Below, in pieces: positions 8,367 to 17,739 of a stretch of DNA of 64,000 bases; position 1 is the first letter of the stretch; each line of letters opens with the position of its first letter. The notes below the pieces were generated by a model. That model had not been told where the DNA came from. It saw only the letters and a program-made list of their open reading frames with translations, and ran no database searches. This DNA comes from Nocardia alni (GTDB lineage: Bacteria > Actinomycetota > Actinomycetes > Mycobacteriales > Mycobacteriaceae): NCBI RefSeq assembly GCF_019038435.1, contig NZ_JAGPOX010000004.1:1-64000 (forward strand), written 5' to 3'. The translations under genes were made by a program, and so were the position numbers.

Positions 8367-9139
8367 GGTGTCGGTGGATCTGCGAAGTCGTTGCGCTCGA
8401 TGCCGAGCTCATGGTGGAGGGTGCGTCGCAGCTCGCTGTACGCGGGCTGATCGGCGAGTGTGTCGGCGGGACGCGGGCGGCCCAGCGGGTTGGTGATCCG
8501 GTTGGTGATCCGGCCGCCGCCCAGCACATTGATCGTGTCCGACAACCGGATCGCCTCGTCGACGTCGTGGGTGACGAACACGACCGTGCGCCGCAACCGG
8601 GTCCACAGGTCGGTGAGCAGGTCCTGCATGTTCAGCCGGGTGAGGGCGTCGAGCGCGGCGAACGGCTCGTCCATCAGCATGACTTCCGGTTCGCCGGCGA
8701 GCATTCGGGCTATACCGACGCGCTGGCGCATGCCGCCCGAGAGCTGATTCGGCCGTTTCCTGCCGACATCGCCGGGTAGGCCGACGAGGTCGAGCAACTC
8801 CTCGATCCGGCGGCGGCGTTGCCCGGCGGCGACCCGATGCGCGCGCAGCGCGAAGTCGATATTCGCCGCGACGCTCATCCACGGAAACAGCACATCCCGC
8901 TGGAATGCCACGCCCCGCCGCGGATCGGGCGCGAGGACCGGCTCGCCGTTGTCGGTGACCGTGCCCGAGGTGGGGGTGATGAGCCCGGCGAGACAATGCA
9001 GCAGCGTCGATTTCCCGCTTCCCGAAGCGCCGACCAGGACGGTGAACGAGCCGTCGGGCACGCTCATCTCGACCTCGCGCAGGGTGGGGTGCGGACTGCC
9101 CGGGAAATGCACGACGAGTCCTTCTGCCGCGATACCCAT
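8363..9139 (-). CDS. ABC transporter ATP-binding protein, SsuB/TauB type
   Basis: A 258-residue ATPase with Walker A GASGSGKST, Q-loop residue in VAFQRDVLFPW, signature LSGGMRQRVGIARML, Walker B VMLMDEPFAALD and the switch His in VFVTHDVDEA. The DVLFPWMSVAANI and DEAIRLSD blocks are typical of nitrate/sulfonate/taurine importers. The ATG overlaps the permease stop as TGATG. All catalytic residues are intact, although the partner permease is frameshifted. Confidence 0.92.
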   Translation of the reverse strand: MGIAAEGLVVHFPGSPHPTLREVEMSVPDGSFTVLVGASGSGKSTLLHCLAGLITPTSGTVTDNGEPVLAPDPRRGVAFQRDVLFPWMSVAANIDFALRAHRVAAGQRRRRIEELLDLVGLPGDVGRKRPNQLSGGMRQRVGIARMLAGEPEVMLMDEPFAALDALTRLNMQDLLTDLWTRLRRTVVFVTHDVDEAIRLSDTINVLGGGRITNRITNPLGRPRPADTLADQPAYSELRRTLHHELGIERNDFADPPTP

Positions 9140-10015
9140 CAGCGCACCTCCCGGGCCCAGCGCACGACAGGCGCGGTGATCACGACGATCGCCGCGTCAC
9201 AGGCCGCGCCGAGCACGCCGAGCACGATCAGGCAGAAGATCAGGCGGTCGGCCTGCGAGTACAGCTGCGCCTGATAGATCCGATAGCCGATGCCCGCGGT
9301 GGTGCCGGTCATCTCGGCGACGACGATCAGGACGAACGACATCGCCGCGCCGACCCGGACGCCCGCCACCACATCGGGCACCGCCTCGGGCACGACGATC
9401 CTGGTCAGCGTCTGCCAGCGGCCCGCGCCCAGACACCGCGCGGCCTGGAGGTAATCGGCTGGGGTGCCGGCGAATCCGGAATGGCTGTTCATCCAGACCG
9501 GCACGAAGACGCCGAGTGCGATGACGAGAATCTTGCTGTCCTTCGCCCAGCCCGAACCACAGGATCGCCAGCGGCACAAGGCCGATCGTCGGCACCGGCG
9601 CCAGCAGCCGCAGTACGGGCTGCAGCAGGCCGCGCCCGGTGCGCGTCGTCGCGGTGACGATGGCGACGGCGACACCCGCTCCGCCACCGGCCGCCAGGCC
9701 GAGCAGGGCTCGTCGCAGGCTCGCACCGATGTCGGGTGCCAGGAGCCCGCTGGTCCACAGTGTGTGCCCGGCTCGGATGATCTGCGGAACCGCCGGAAAC
9801 AGCTGGCGCGGAAAGACTCCGGTCGCGGCCACCGCCGACCAGACGAGCGCCGCCACGGCGAGTCCGGCGACAGTTCCGCCGACGGCCCGCCAGCGCCGCG
9901 CGCCTCGGCCGGTGAGCAGCGCCGACCACGGACGCGGAGCCCTGGCCGCGGGCTCCGGCGAATCCGCGCTGTCCGTTACGGTGTGCGGGCTCGATGTCAT
10001 GGAATGGGCGGTCAT
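9139..10015 (-). pseudogene. ABC transporter permease, SsuC/TauC type, interrupted by a frameshift
   Basis: The N-terminal half, from an ATG at 10015 that overlaps the upstream stop as ATGA, reads normally to PLAILWFGLGEG. The C-terminal half continues in another frame as DSKILVIALGVFVPVWMN and ends with the EAA-loop region (AARCLGAGRWQTLTRI) and the last helices. Deleting one C from the CC at 9540-9541 (plus strand) gives GLGEDSKILVI and restores a complete permease of about 290 residues. This is either a true single-base insertion that inactivates the importer or a sequencing error. Confidence 0.8.
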
Positions 10016-11286
10016 GGGATGGGCACCCACTCGAACGGCACGGCCTGGGCCCGATAGATCAGCGGCGTCGAGGTGAGGCGGTCCACGCCCGGCACCCGGG
10101 GTTCGCCTACCTCCGGTTCACCGGCGACACCCAATCCCACGTACGGCGACAGATACTCCCAGACCACCTGCCCGTCGGGGGTCACCTGAAAGATCCTGCC
10201 CTGCATACCCTCGGTGATGAGGGTATTGCCGTTGGGCAGCCGCTGGGCGTTGCTGACGAAGGAGCTGAAGAAGGTCCACGAGGGCAGCCCGGAATCCTCG
10301 GCGGTGTACTGCCAGACGATCTGCTCGGTGGTCGGATCGATCTCCAGCACGCGCGATCCCGCGTAGATTCCCAGCGGAGCCGGTGGGTAGCCCGCGCCGC
10401 CCTGGCAGTCGAACAGGAGGATATTGCCCGCTCCAGGAAGGCCTTCGGCGATGATGTGCGGGTTGTGCTGCCCGGAGATCTGATCGAGCGGCCGGGGTAC
10501 CTTGTGCGCGTTGATCCGCTGGTGCTGCGCCCCGGATTCGGCGGCGAAGTACGGGCCCAGCTGCCACACAACGGATTTCGTGGCTTTGTCGATCAGCGCG
10601 ACGATGTTCGCCTTGCGGGAGCTGATGAGGATGTTGTCCGGGTGGAACACGCTGCCTGTGTCCGCACTGTGCCAGCGGTTCGGGCCCAGCGTCTTGGCGC
10701 TGTTGATCTCCAGGTATCCCCACGGGTCGCCGGGATCACGGGCGACCGTCTCACGCAGGGCTTTCCAGCCCTCCTCGGAGAACCCCAGCTCATCGAGGTG
10801 ATCGCCGGCGCGCCACTCCCATACGATCGCGCCGTCCGGGCTGACCTCGTACAGACCCTGATCGCCGACGACCCATGGGCCCAGGGCGGGCACCACCCGC
10901 GGGATCGTGACCAGCAGCAACCGGTTGCCGTTGTCCAGCAGCTCCCAGTCGTGGTTCTGCCGAGCGGCCCCGCCCGGCGCCTGCGTACCCCACTCCCACA
11001 CTCGCTCCCCCTCCCATGTCAGTTGTCCCACAGTGCCATTGGCGTAGATTCCGCCCCGGGAATCGCCGCTGGACGACAGTTGCAGGCCCACGTCACCCAG
11101 GCGGCCGCCGGTGAACCGCGGGTCGATGATGCGCGGCGGAACCCCCGGGAAAGGCCACTGCCGGCGAACCGCGCCGCCGGTATCGATGAGCCGGGTGACC
11201 GAGTCCGCGCCGGTGAACAGGATGTAGCTGTCATGGGCTGACTCCGGGTCGTGGTGGGTGACACCGGTGAGTCGTACGTATGCCAT
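10012..11286 (-). CDS. Arylsulfotransferase-like protein (ASST family)
   Basis: About 424 residues from the ATG at 11286, which has GGAG eight bases upstream; a GTG at 11295 is less likely. Repeated beta-propeller blades are visible (GERVWEWGT, GAIVWEWRA, EQIVWQYTA, GQVVWEYLSP). Histidine motifs NHDWELLDNGN, VFHPDNILIS and GQHNPHII match the active-site blades of bacterial arylsulfate sulfotransferases. No signal peptide is seen, unlike periplasmic enterobacterial ASST. It leads the sulfonate-type ABC operon, suggesting processing of an aryl sulfate or similar compound; substrate unknown. Confidence 0.8.
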   Translation of the reverse strand: MAYVRLTGVTHHDPESAHDSYILFTGADSVTRLIDTGGAVRRQWPFPGVPPRIIDPRFTGGRLGDVGLQLSSSGDSRGGIYANGTVGQLTWEGERVWEWGTQAPGGAARQNHDWELLDNGNRLLLVTIPRVVPALGPWVVGDQGLYEVSPDGAIVWEWRAGDHLDELGFSEEGWKALRETVARDPGDPWGYLEINSAKTLGPNRWHSADTGSVFHPDNILISSRKANIVALIDKATKSVVWQLGPYFAAESGAQHQRINAHKVPRPLDQISGQHNPHIIAEGLPGAGNILLFDCQGGAGYPPAPLGIYAGSRVLEIDPTTEQIVWQYTAEDSGLPSWTFFSSFVSNAQRLPNGNTLITEGMQGRIFQVTPDGQVVWEYLSPYVGLGVAGEPEVGEPRVPGVDRLTSTPLIYRAQAVPFEWVPIP

Positions 11287-11310
11287 GCAGTTCACTCCAT
11301 CATGCGCTTG

Positions 11311-11397
11311 TTAAACGATTAGATCGCGGATGTTACGAATCTAATCGATTTGCGTCGTACTACACCGGTGTCGATACTGTAAGAATCAGAACGATTT
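11311..11397. promoter_or_regulatory. Candidate LacI-type operators in the divergent promoter region
   Basis: The intergenic region between the arylsulfotransferase operon and the LacI gene holds three related A/T-CG-A/T half-palindromes: TTAAACGATTAGAT at 11311-11324, ATCTAATCGATTTG at 11339-11352 and GAACGATTTC near 11388-11397. The first two are inverted copies sharing a perfect 9-bp arm (11316-11324 and 11339-11347). AATCGATT at 11343-11350 is itself a palindrome centred on CG, as LacI-family proteins prefer. Confidence 0.5.
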
Positions 11398-11441
11398 CAA
11401 GCATGGTGCGGCGGCGCGCGGGCGACGAGATTGGAACGAAT

Positions 11442-12470
11442 GTGACTGTCAAACGCGCGACACTCGCCGATGTCGCCCAGCGGGCGGGGACGTCCACGGC
11501 CGTTGTCAGCTATGTGCTCAACGACGGCCCGCGACCGGTATCGGACAGGCTGCGCGCCCGAGTGCTCGAGGCGCTCGACGAGCTCAACTATCGGCCGGAC
11601 CGGGCCGCACGCGCACTGCGGCGGCCGCGGCGCTGGCGGCACATCGGGCTGCTGGTCCCCGATGTGCGGCTGCCGCTGTTCGCGACCCTCGTCGGCCATA
11701 TCGAGGTCGAAGCGCGCGACCGAGACCACCTGACGTTGATCGGCAACACCGGATACGACCCCGAGCGCGAGGTCGAATTCGCCTCGGCCTTCGTCGATTC
11801 CGGGATCGAGGGCCTGATCGTCGTCGGCGGCGCGGGCGGCGCGGCGACCGCCGAACTCTGCCGTCAGGCACGCATCCCGATCGTCTGGGTGCACAACAAC
11901 CGGGACCAGGTCGACTCACACGTGATCGGCGCCGATCATGTGCACACCGGCACGCTGGCCACCCGCCACCTCGTGGACGTCCACCATCGCGAAAACACCG
12001 TATTCGTCGGCGGATTCACCCCGGCCGACGTCCAGCACGGTGACCGCGAGACCGTCGCCCAGCGCTACGCGGGGTACGAATCGGTCGTGGGCGCGCGGGC
12101 GGCCCATCAGATCCACACCGACCTCACTCCCGCGGGCGCCTACCACGCCGTGAGCCGGCACCTGTCGAACCAGGCACCACCCGACGGCATGGTCGTCGGC
12201 ACCTACGGCCAGGCCGCCGCCACCCTGCGCGCCATTTCCGATGCGGGCCTTCGCGTTCCGCACGACATCGCGGTCGTCGGATACGACGCCGACACGGCGA
12301 ACGCCTATGCGGCACTGAGGCTCACGACCGTCCAGCAGCCGATCGACACGATTGCCCGCACCGCCCTCTCGCGCGTGCTGGAAGCCGCCGACACCTCGCC
12401 GGCCAGCGACACTCCGGCGCCCGAACCAATCGAGGCCCACCTCGACATCGGCGAGACGTGCGGCTGCTGA
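11442..12470 (+). CDS. LacI-family transcriptional regulator
   Basis: About 342 residues from the GTG at 11442; an in-frame ATG at 11403 is possible. The N-terminal HTH reads KRATLADVAQRAG, then STAVVSYVLNDG, then the hinge helix LNYRPDRAARALR. The periplasmic-binding-like domain follows (IGLLVPDVRLPLFATLVGHI, IEGLIVVGG, AVVGYDADTANAYAALRLTTV). It is divergent from the arylsulfotransferase/ABC operon, which it probably controls together with itself through the intergenic operators. Confidence 0.88.
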   Translation: MTVKRATLADVAQRAGTSTAVVSYVLNDGPRPVSDRLRARVLEALDELNYRPDRAARALRRPRRWRHIGLLVPDVRLPLFATLVGHIEVEARDRDHLTLIGNTGYDPEREVEFASAFVDSGIEGLIVVGGAGGAATAELCRQARIPIVWVHNNRDQVDSHVIGADHVHTGTLATRHLVDVHHRENTVFVGGFTPADVQHGDRETVAQRYAGYESVVGARAAHQIHTDLTPAGAYHAVSRHLSNQAPPDGMVVGTYGQAAATLRAISDAGLRVPHDIAVVGYDADTANAYAALRLTTVQQPIDTIARTALSRVLEAADTSPASDTPAPEPIEAHLDIGETCGC

Positions 12471-12476
12471 TCGGTG

Positions 12477-13514
12477 TCAGTCCAGCCCCCGCATGCGGCG
12501 CCGGCGAGCGAATTGGCCGGGTGTCTGTCCTTTCCATGACTGAAACTTCAGGCTGAACGCCGAGACGCTCGAATAGCCGAGCCGGGCGGCCACACTCTCC
12601 ACCGTGAGCCCGGCGCCGAGCAGCTCCTCGGCGAGCAATCCGACCGTCTCGCAACGCAACTCCCGAAAGCTCGTCCCGTCCTGGTCCAGACGTCGCCGCA
12701 GCGTCCGCACGCTGATCCCCAGACACGCCGCGATATCGGACTGATCGGCCATGCCCCGGTGACCGATCAGCAGCTCACGCACCTGCGCGCTGAATCCGCG
12801 CCGGTGATTGCGCTGCTGCACGATCGCGGCGCACTGTTGCTCGTACAGCGCCCTGCTCGCCGGATTCGCCTGTGGCAGCGCGAGCTCCAGCGAGGACGCC
12901 CGCAGGATCAGCACGGTCCGCGACGCGTCGAAGACCATCTCGCACACCCCGAACTGCGGCATCACCGCCTCGTACACCAGGTGCGCGACGAGGTCCAGCT
13001 CCAGCCGCACCGCCGGAAGCCGGATCGGCAGCACATCCTGCTGCATGGTCCCGATGCCGACCAGGTCGCGCTCGAGCGCGAACCGGCGAATCTCGGCCGG
13101 CACCATACTGTCGTCGCGCACGACGAGCACGTCCTGACCCCGGTCGGTCAGGTGATGCGTCGCGGCGGTGAACGACAGGTCGGCGTACCGCAGACCGATC
13201 TCCAGCGCGTCCCGCAGGGTGGGGCTGGCGCTGATAGCAAAACCCCAGATACCCATGCTCGCCGGATGGCACGACATCCCGGCCAGCAAACCGAGCCCGG
13301 GCTCGTCACCGACACCGGTGACCACATTGCGCATCACGGCGAATTCCTGCTCGAGGGTGATCTCCGCCGACGGATCGGTCAGATCGCCGGCCCCGATCCC
13401 CGTGCCCCGCAGGACAACATCGACCGGCAGCCCTCTCGCGATGCCGAACTCGGCCAGCAGTACGGCACTGTGGATGGACCGCACACGCGCCGCGGCGTCC
13501 CCCTGGTTGTACAT
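12477..13514 (-). CDS. AraC-family regulator with arabinose-binding-like N-terminal domain
   Basis: About 345 residues from the ATG at 13514 (MYNQGD); the frame stays open upstream but that part reads as non-coding. Residues about 15-190 match the ligand-binding domain of OruR/MmsR-like AraC proteins (GLGLLAGMSCHPASMGIWGFA, LRDALEIGLRYADL). The C-terminal double HTH is DIAACLGISVRTLRRRLDQD and SVAARLGYSSVSAFSLKFQSW followed by GQTPGQFARRR. Ligand and target are unknown; it is divergent from the EspR-like gene. Confidence 0.85.
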   Translation of the reverse strand: MYNQGDAAARVRSIHSAVLLAEFGIARGLPVDVVLRGTGIGAGDLTDPSAEITLEQEFAVMRNVVTGVGDEPGLGLLAGMSCHPASMGIWGFAISASPTLRDALEIGLRYADLSFTAATHHLTDRGQDVLVVRDDSMVPAEIRRFALERDLVGIGTMQQDVLPIRLPAVRLELDLVAHLVYEAVMPQFGVCEMVFDASRTVLILRASSLELALPQANPASRALYEQQCAAIVQQRNHRRGFSAQVRELLIGHRGMADQSDIAACLGISVRTLRRRLDQDGTSFRELRCETVGLLAEELLGAGLTVESVAARLGYSSVSAFSLKFQSWKGQTPGQFARRRRMRGLD

Positions 13515-13736
13515 CTCGCCATTCTCGCAAACAACTGGCAAGTATTCGGGGCAAATCCGCACCGGCTGGGCAAATGCGTAGCGAAGCAGTCCGATTCGCC
13601 CTGTCCCAGGAGGAGAAACCGGACAGCATGGCCCACTTCGGCTGAACTCCAGGCCAATACACGCTACGATCGGGAACCGCGATCGAGCACCGGAGCGGAG
13701 GGGCGTTGTGAGCAAATCTCTAGCAGGTGGCCCGGT

Positions 13737-14156
13737 ATGAGCGCGGAGTTCGCCGAGCGCTTGAACAAACTGTTCGACATGGTGCATCCGCCAGGTCGTC
13801 CGCCGCACACCAACTCCGAAGTGTGCGACGTGCTGTCCAGGGCCGGTCATCCGATCTCGAAACCGTATCTGTCCCAACTACGGTCGGGTCGGCGGACGCA
13901 TCCCTCCGAGGATACGATCGCGGCCCTGGCACGGTTCTTCAAGGTCGACCCGAGTTACTTCTCCGACGACGTCTACGCCGCGAAGATCGACCATGACCTC
14001 GAACTGCTGTCCCAGATCCAGGGATACGAACTACGCCGGCTGTCCAGCCGCGCGTTCGATCTGTCCGAGGAGTCCCTGAATCTTCTGACATCCCTGGCGG
14101 ACAAGCTGCGGGCGAGCGAGGGTCTTCCCCCGGCCCGCCCCGGATCGCTGGATTGA
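13737..14156 (+). CDS. espR: EspR-like nucleoid-associated regulator
   Basis: A 139-residue protein starting at MSAEFAERLNKLF, with AGGTGG upstream of the ATG. The N-terminal XRE-type HTH has LFDMVHPPGRPPHT and PYLSQLRSGRRTHPSEDTIAALARFF, very close in pattern to mycobacterial EspR (Rv3849), followed by the YFSDD turn and a C-terminal dimerisation helix. EspR is a nucleoid-associated protein that activates the espACD secretion locus in M. tuberculosis. Here it lies about 8.5 kb from an EspC-like cassette, but a regulatory link is only a guess. Confidence 0.8.
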   Translation: MSAEFAERLNKLFDMVHPPGRPPHTNSEVCDVLSRAGHPISKPYLSQLRSGRRTHPSEDTIAALARFFKVDPSYFSDDVYAAKIDHDLELLSQIQGYELRRLSSRAFDLSEESLNLLTSLADKLRASEGLPPARPGSLD

Positions 14157-14184
14157 GCCGCACCCGGTCGCGCGGCGGCCTCCA

Positions 14185-15009
14185 CTACCGTCGATCGGCC
14201 AGCGCTTGCTCCCGCAGCGTGGCGAGGGTTCTGGTGAGGATGCGGGAGACCTGCATCTGGGAGACTCCCAGCCGCTCGGCGATCTGGTGCTGGGTCTGGT
14301 CCTCGAAGAATCGCATCCGCAGTACGTCCCGCTCGCGGGCCGGCAGTTCGCGCAGCAGTGGCGCTACCGCGAGCGCGTCCTCGGTGAGGTGGTAGCCGTC
14401 GTCCTCGGTACCGAGTTCCGCGGCCGCGCGGGTGGCGGCGGGGACCCGGCCGCTGTCGTCGGGCGAGTTGTCGATCGTCTCGGTCGAGAAGGCGTTGGCG
14501 GCCAGCAGTGCCTGGGTGACGTCCAGACGGTCGACCTCGAGTTCGGCGGCCAGTTCGGAGACGGTGGGCATGCGATGCCCCCGCTGCGCGAGCCGTTCCA
14601 CGGCGGGCCCGATATCGGCTTGCAGCAGTTTCACCGCGCGCGGCACCCGGAGCGCCCACGTGCGGTCGCGGAAATGGCGGCGCACCTCACCCATGATCGT
14701 GGGCACGGCGAAGGCCACGAACGGGGTCCCTCGTACCGGGTCGAAACGGTCGATCGAGAGCAGCAAACCCAGGGACGCGACCTGATAGAGATCGTCGTAC
14801 GATTCGCCTCGCCGGGTATAGCGGCGCGCGATGTGCTCGGCCAAGGACAGGCAGCGACCCACGATCTCCTCGCGGAGCGCAGCGCGTTCGGGGCTGTGCT
14901 CGGGCAGCGACGCCATCTTCTCCAGCCACGGCTCGATGCCGTCGTATGGGTCGCTTCCCCGGTTCGATCGTGAGGCGCTGAGGGGCGGGATTGCGGTCAG
15001 AGAGGTCAT
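14185..15009 (-). CDS. RNA polymerase sigma factor, SigF/SigB (group 3) family
   Basis: A 274-residue group-3 sigma factor. Region 2 is visible as SYDDLYQVASLGLLLSIDRF and FAVPTIMGEVRRHFRDRTW, region 3 as VPRAVKLLQADIGPAVERLA, and region 4 as LPARERDVLRMRFFEDQTQ and HQIAERLGVSQMQVSRIL. The RGxPFxxFAxPTIxGExxRHFRD pattern is typical of SigB/F/G stress and sporulation factors. No anti-sigma factor gene is adjacent. GTTT/GGGTA-type sequences upstream of nearby stress genes could be its promoters. Confidence 0.9.
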   Translation of the reverse strand: MTSLTAIPPLSASRSNRGSDPYDGIEPWLEKMASLPEHSPERAALREEIVGRCLSLAEHIARRYTRRGESYDDLYQVASLGLLLSIDRFDPVRGTPFVAFAVPTIMGEVRRHFRDRTWALRVPRAVKLLQADIGPAVERLAQRGHRMPTVSELAAELEVDRLDVTQALLAANAFSTETIDNSPDDSGRVPAATRAAAELGTEDDGYHLTEDALAVAPLLRELPARERDVLRMRFFEDQTQHQIAERLGVSQMQVSRILTRTLATLREQALADRR

Positions 15010-15179
15010 GAACTGCCTCCGGCGACGGATCGATTGCGGGTCGGACGCTCGGTGTTGAACGCATACCCATCAGCAGGCCGCACTCTCCAGCCTGGTCCAG
15101 GGTCCGGGTCACGTCAGTGCAGAAAACGAAGCGGTCGAGCCGTTGGGCGAAAAACCACGATCATCCGGGCTTTATCCGC

Positions 15180-16175
15180 TCACGTATCGAGTGTCGTCCC
15201 CGGTGACTGCCCGTAGTGGCAGCGGTATCGCGCAGCGAAACGGCCCTGGTGACCGAATCCCCACCTGGCGGCGATCGAACCGACGGTCGCGCCGTCGTCG
15301 ACGGTGTGGGCGAGAAGTTCCTCGTGGGCGCCCCGGAGCCGCAGACGCCGCAGATATTCCATCGGCGTCGTGCCGTAGTGACGGCGGAACGCCAGCTGCA
15401 GCGCGCGCACCGTGACATACGACGCCGCGGCGATGTCCCCGACCGCGATGTCCTCGCGCACATTGGATTCCATGTACGCGACCGCGCGGCGGACCGTGGC
15501 CGAGTGGGCATCGTTGCGATCACCGGCCGCGGACTCGGCGGCCAGGGTGTTCGGGAACGCCTCCAGCACGCTGGCCACCAGATACTGCGTCGCCGTCGAC
15601 GCGACCAATCGCGGCATCACGCCGTCGTACTCGGCGGCCATCTCACGCACGTGTGCGATCGCCGACTTCAGCCGCTCGCCGGCCGCCGGCGAGAGCGGGC
15701 GATGCCCGATCAGCGCCACCGGCGTCGCATCGGCCGAGGCGACACGGGCCAGCTCCTGCGGATCGAACATGGTGATCGTGTAGCGAGCGTTATGGAGGAC
15801 ACCCGAGTACGGCAGGTCGGGCGGCGTGAGTACCCCGATATCCCCCGGCTCGAAGACATCGGTGACTCCCTCGTCGAGGTAGTTCTCCTCGATGGACCCC
15901 GACTCCACCGCGCACACGCAGATCTTCCCCAGCGGGTCGGCGTCGTAGCGCATATCGAAGTCCAACTCGAGCCGGTCCAGGCTGACCGCCGCGACCGTGT
16001 CGCGCGTGATTCGGCTGCGGATCGGCCCCTCGGCGGTGTTTCCGATCTGCATGGTCGTGTAGTTCCGGTTCAGAAACTCCTCGGTAGCCTCCAGGCTGCC
16101 GCTATCGAACTCCATCCCCATACCGTCGCGTTCCTCCTCCGCTCCGACGACAAACTCGGAGCTATGGCGAACCAC
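15180..16175 (-). CDS. AraC-family regulator (AraC_binding_2 type)
   Basis: A 331-residue protein, or about 313 if it starts at the later Met in MGMEFDSGS. The N-terminal cupin-like domain has DVFEPGDIGVLTPPDLPYSG. The C-terminal AraC HTH has DIAVGDIAAASYVTVRALQL, FRRHYGTTPMEYLRRLRLRG and SIAARWGFGHQGRFAARYR. It resembles NphR/FeaR-like regulators of aromatic or nitrile metabolism. Neighbours give no clue to its target. Confidence 0.85.
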   Translation of the reverse strand: MVRHSSEFVVGAEEERDGMGMEFDSGSLEATEEFLNRNYTTMQIGNTAEGPIRSRITRDTVAAVSLDRLELDFDMRYDADPLGKICVCAVESGSIEENYLDEGVTDVFEPGDIGVLTPPDLPYSGVLHNARYTITMFDPQELARVASADATPVALIGHRPLSPAAGERLKSAIAHVREMAAEYDGVMPRLVASTATQYLVASVLEAFPNTLAAESAAGDRNDAHSATVRRAVAYMESNVREDIAVGDIAAASYVTVRALQLAFRRHYGTTPMEYLRRLRLRGAHEELLAHTVDDGATVGSIAARWGFGHQGRFAARYRCHYGQSPGTTLDT

Positions 16176-16448
16176 ATCGTCCGCGGGGCTGCTACTTCCG
16201 GACCAAGCAATACCCGTTTTCGTCTCGATGAATACGGTCCCGCCACGTGACCCCGGCCTCGGCCGGGACGTTGATCCACCGTCCCTGCACGTAGGCGGGT
16301 TGCAGGGGCAGGGAAACCAGCATACCGGCCACCGCCCCCGGAGCTGATGCTGTTTGTCCGATTACCGGCTCTACCGGGCGTCCGGCCGTCGACGTGGGCG
16401 GCCGGACGCCGGGCCCGTGGAGTCACAGCGGGCGCCGGCGAGGGCGTC

Positions 16449-17489
16449 TCAGCGCGGCATGGGGTGTGCGCGGAAGAAGTCCCAGATGAGCTGGTCGGCG
16501 TTGATGGACGTCGTGGTGGCGCCGGTGAGCGGGGCCGGACTCGGGTACGTGCTGCCGGGCCAGGTGTGGCCGCCGCCCAGCACCGAATAGAGTTCGACGT
16601 CACCGGTCGCCGGGCACGGGTAACGGGTCAGGTCGACATCGTGGGTGACGCGCTGATGCGTGGGCGTGCTGCCGCAGCCGTTGCGCCGCGCCCAGGCCGC
16701 GGCGTTGGCCGGAATGCTCTGCGGCCCAGGACCGTCCACCGCGGGACCGTTGTTCTGCGTCTGAACCGAACCGCTGCCGTCCGGCGACGGCAGGAACCGG
16801 GCGTTCGGGCCCGTACCGCCGTTGTAGGCGACGATCGGATCTGCGGTGCCGTGGAAGGCGACGATCGGCACCGGCCGCCGGGGATGGCACCAGCCGAAGT
16901 CCTGCAGCCCGGCCACCGGGGCCGCCGCCGCGATCCGATCCGAAAGCTGGCACGCCAGAGCGGAACTGGTGAAGGCGCCCATCGACAGCCCGGACACGTA
17001 GACCCGGCGCTGATCCACACACAGCGTCGACTCCACGTGGGTCAGCAGGTTCGACAGGTAGGCGACATCGGCGCTGCCCGGCTCGAAATCCCAACGCGGC
17101 AGGCCGGATTCGTCGATCGCCGGGGTGACGGTCACGAACCCGTGCCGCTCGCCGAACTCACCGAGTCCGCTGCTCGTGCGCTCGATCTCGGCCGGTTCCA
17201 GGTATCCGTGCAGATCCACGACCACCGGAGTGGGCCGATCGGCGCCGGGAGGCACATCGAGGACGTAGTGACCGGACCGGCTCGCGGTGCCGAACTGCTG
17301 GTTCGATTGGCCCGAAACCGGATGCGCGACACCGCATCCCGCCGAGGGTGCCGGAGCGGACACGTCCGGCTGCGCCATGGCCACGGGTGCGGCGAAGGCC
17401 CCGGAAACCGTCATCACCACCGTGGCGGTCCCGACGATGCGCCGCAGTCCGCGCCGCGCTCTCCATGCGGAAGTCATATTTCTGAACAT
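16449..17489 (-). CDS. Secreted polyhydroxybutyrate depolymerase/feruloyl esterase-type hydrolase
   Basis: An exported alpha/beta hydrolase of the LpqC/esterase-PHB family. A basic N-region and hydrophobic core (VGTATVVMTVSGAFAAPVAMA) form a signal peptide. The catalytic triad reads as Ser in YVSGLSMGAF, Asp in AFHGTADPIV and His in LGGGHTWPGS, with the oxyanion region VVVDLHGYLEP. Several in-frame Met codons exist; I chose MFRNMTSAW, and starts at 17477, 17498 or further upstream are possible. Substrate may be a polyester or aryl ester. Confidence 0.85.
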   Translation of the reverse strand: MFRNMTSAWRARRGLRRIVGTATVVMTVSGAFAAPVAMAQPDVSAPAPSAGCGVAHPVSGQSNQQFGTASRSGHYVLDVPPGADRPTPVVVDLHGYLEPAEIERTSSGLGEFGERHGFVTVTPAIDESGLPRWDFEPGSADVAYLSNLLTHVESTLCVDQRRVYVSGLSMGAFTSSALACQLSDRIAAAAPVAGLQDFGWCHPRRPVPIVAFHGTADPIVAYNGGTGPNARFLPSPDGSGSVQTQNNGPAVDGPGPQSIPANAAAWARRNGCGSTPTHQRVTHDVDLTRYPCPATGDVELYSVLGGGHTWPGSTYPSPAPLTGATTTSINADQLIWDFFRAHPMPR

Positions 17490-17739
17490 GAGAAGCATGT
17501 TCTCATCGACCATCGACAGAATTAACAGGAAACCTGATGTTTGTAACAGGTCACAAGGCCCGGACACCTGGTCAACATGCACCCGGGCGGTTGCCTGTCG
17601 CGACCGATCAGACGGCGGTGGCGATGCGGTAGCCCGCGAAAGGCGCACGGTAACAGTTCGGCTATCACCGGTAGATCGGCGGCGAATTCGGCCCTAGCAT
17701 CGGAACCAGGTCGATCCATACGGCAATTCTGGAGACGAT

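Noticed and set aside
15063..15068. GGGTAT upstream of the sigma-factor gene as an autoregulatory SigF promoter
   Set aside because: No GTTT-like -35 element at the correct distance.
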